A DNA stretch of 64,000 nt, taken from positions 372,001 through 436,000 of the forward strand of contig NZ_QGNY01000002.1 of assembly GCF_003173575.1 (NCBI RefSeq), given 5' to 3'. Positions 62,846 through 64,000 of this stretch are shown here, one piece after another. Below the pieces are notes generated by a model. That model saw only the letters and a list, made by a program, of their open reading frames with translations, ran no database searches and was not told the DNA's origin. The DNA comes from Pedobacter paludis. GTDB lineage: Bacteria; Bacteroidota; Bacteroidia; Sphingobacteriales; Sphingobacteriaceae. The position numbers were made by a program, and so were the translations under genes. Each line of letters begins with the position of its first letter. The stretch's first letter is position 1.

Positions 62846-63752
62846 GTTGTGCGGTATCTTTAAAAAATTTAAACAAAGCTATGGTTATTATTACACTAAT
62901 TACATAGCCATACCAAGGAAAACCGATCGGTTCGTCTGCCTTATCTAAGGGCAAATTGTGTTTTTGCATATAAAACGCCGCACAAACGGCATAAGCATTA
63001 TTTAAAAAGTGCGCCAGCATTGCATACCAAATGCTACCGCTAAAATAATATAAATAACCAAAGCCTGCGCCCAAGAGCATGCGTGGAATAAAGCCATAAA
63101 ACTGCACGTGGATGGCGCTAAAAATTATTGCAGCACTCCAAATTGCCACATGGTGATTACCCAGCATTTTTTGCAGTGAGCCTTGAAGGCCTGCCCTAAA
63201 AAATAATTCTTCTCCGATGGCGGGCAAAACGGCAATCATAAGCAGGTTAACAATAAAATCGATATTGCTCCTAACCATTATCAGTTGAATGGTTAATTTC
63301 ATGGCCTCATCTTCCTTTTCCTTCATCCAATGCTCTATTCCCTTTAAAAAATCGGGCAAAACCATTTTTTGATTCCAAATTGCTGTCCATTCCATAAATG
63401 GCATGCTCACAATCATGATAACTAAAACAAGTACCAGTAACAGCACATGCGGCTTTTTAAATCCATAAAATGTACTTGGTGTTTTTCTTTCTGTTAGAGC
63501 TAGGGCTATTGGAGGCAAAATAAACATCCCAATCGAACTAAAAATCTGAATGATCTTTAAGGCGGTTATAAACTGTGGCGCACCGCTCATAATCTGATCA
63601 AAATTGCTGAATATCGATGTTCCATAAACCATAAGAACAACGAGTACACCCAATGCACTGAATAATATTGCGCCTACCCCCCAGTAAACACAAAGTAAAA
63701 ATATCTGTAAAAGAGGGTGGCTTTCTTCGCGAATGGGTTTTACAAAATTCAT
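62826..63752 (-). CDS. CPBP family intramembrane glutamic endopeptidase
   Basis: 308 residues from ATG 63752 (MNFVKPIREESHPLLQIFLL); the longer frame to 63968 has no features and runs through the start of dus. About seven membrane segments. The active-site boxes are PAIGEELFFRAGLQGSLQKM (EE..R) and IFSAIHVQFYGFIPRMLLGA (H), with the third, HFLNNAYAV, near the end. These are the conserved motifs of the CAAX-protease/ABI family. The substrate is unknown. It is divergent from the dus gene, 43 bases apart. Confidence 0.92.
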   Translation of the reverse strand: MNFVKPIREESHPLLQIFLLCVYWGVGAILFSALGVLVVLMVYGTSIFSNFDQIMSGAPQFITALKIIQIFSSIGMFILPPIALALTERKTPSTFYGFKKPHVLLLVLVLVIMIVSMPFMEWTAIWNQKMVLPDFLKGIEHWMKEKEDEAMKLTIQLIMVRSNIDFIVNLLMIAVLPAIGEELFFRAGLQGSLQKMLGNHHVAIWSAAIIFSAIHVQFYGFIPRMLLGAGFGYLYYFSGSIWYAMLAHFLNNAYAVCAAFYMQKHNLPLDKADEPIGFPWYGYVISVIITIALFKFFKDTAQRERKLG

Positions 63753-63795
63753 TATTTGTACCTTTGTATGTTTTATTAATCGTTGAAGATAGAAA

Positions 63796-64000
63796 ATGTC
63801 TGTAAAGATAGGAAATATAGATTTAGGAGAGTTCCCGTTATTGTTGGCTCCGATGGAGGATGTTAGCGATCCGCCGTTCCGTTTTGTATGTAAGCAAAAT
63901 GGCGCTGATATGATGTATACCGAATTTATTTCATCTGAAGGTTTAATTCGCGATGCGGCAAAAAGCATTCAAAAACTTGATATTTTCGAATACGAAAGGC
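63796..64000 (+). CDS. tRNA-dihydrouridine synthase, Dus family (3' part outside window)
   Basis: The first 68 codons from ATG 63796 are present. The opening MSVKIGNIDLGEFPLLLAPM is followed by EDVSDPPFRFVCKQNGADMM, YTEFISSEGLIRDAAKS, the FMN-binding start of the Dus barrel (LAPMxxVSDxxFR). The family reduces uridine in tRNA with NADPH and FMN. The catalytic cysteine lies outside the window. Subtype (DusB-like) is inferred from the phylum. Confidence 0.92.
   Translation, partial: MSVKIGNIDLGEFPLLLAPMEDVSDPPFRFVCKQNGADMMYTEFISSEGLIRDAAKSIQKLDIFEYER

Noticed and set aside
63753..63968. 72-residue N-terminal extension of the CPBP protease
   Set aside because: It lies across the divergent dus start and has no membrane or signal features.
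1..64000. CRISPR array, tRNA or rRNA genes
   Set aside because: No regularly spaced repeats, cloverleaf-like or rRNA sequences were noticed. A tRNAscan-SE run would settle tRNAs.

Overview
The window looks like chromosomal DNA of a Bacteroidota species from the Sphingobacteriaceae, most likely Pedobacter or a close relative. The reasons are a SusC/SusD pair with a FecR/ECF-sigma switch, Bacteroidetes-type Tra proteins, promoters resembling TTTG...TAnnTTTG, a B12 riboswitch in front of metE, and AT-rich housekeeping genes. No rRNA, tRNA or CRISPR array was seen.

Layout. (1) 1-9700, all on the minus strand: an ECF sigma factor, a FecR-type anti-sigma factor, a SusC-like TonB receptor, a SusD-like lipoprotein and an S9 serine peptidase cut by the window edge. 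This is a nutrient-uptake locus, probably for peptides or a glycoconjugate. (2) 10100-34640: an integrative and conjugative element (ICE) of the CTnDOT/Bacteroidetes type. It opens with a control region (an RNA-polymerase alpha-CTD-like mini protein, a divergent HTH regulator, an RteC-family protein and a probable structured RNA downstream of rteC). A Toprim primase, an oriT-like hairpin cluster, mobilisation proteins, a cytosine methyltransferase with a long overlapping reading frame, a ParA-type TraA, the mating apparatus (TraB, two TraE, TraF, TraG, three tandem secreted paralogues, TraJ-TraN) and the coupling protein follow. An M23 peptidoglycan hydrolase, several unknown ICE proteins and an adenine methyltransferase come last. 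Most tra genes overlap or nearly touch, so they form one long operon. (3) 34640-39070: cargo. A 470-bp segment bounded by perfect 21-bp inverted repeats carries a 68-residue protein. After it come a GAF histidine kinase, an ECF sigma factor, a YetF/DUF421 membrane protein, a YghA-like dehydrogenase and a Lys-rich DUF6496 protein, which together look like a stress-response module. (4) 39248-40456: a tyrosine recombinase directly beside the 3' end of nif3, probably marking the right end of the ICE. (5) 40568-64000: ordinary chromosome. It holds nif3, TM2 and DUF2752 membrane proteins, mfd, an RND efflux operon (adaptor, pump, outer-membrane factor), a DsbA/FrnE oxidoreductase, a beta-propeller protein, an M14 carboxypeptidase, riboswitch-controlled metE, an acyl-CoA thioesterase, cdsA, a DUF2007 protein, a CPBP protease and the start of a dihydrouridine synthase.

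How it fits together. The ICE body is visibly richer in G+C than the flanking chromosome. The integrase is AT-rich like the chromosome. The sigma/FecR genes and the first part of susC resemble the ICE in composition, while the rest of susC, susD and the peptidase do not. The left end of the ICE could not be located and may lie before the window. The most notable observations are the double-frame coding in the methyltransferase gene, the inverted-repeat-bounded cargo segment, the free-standing alpha-CTD-like protein, the candidate RNA after rteC, and three tandem secreted paralogues where TraI is expected.
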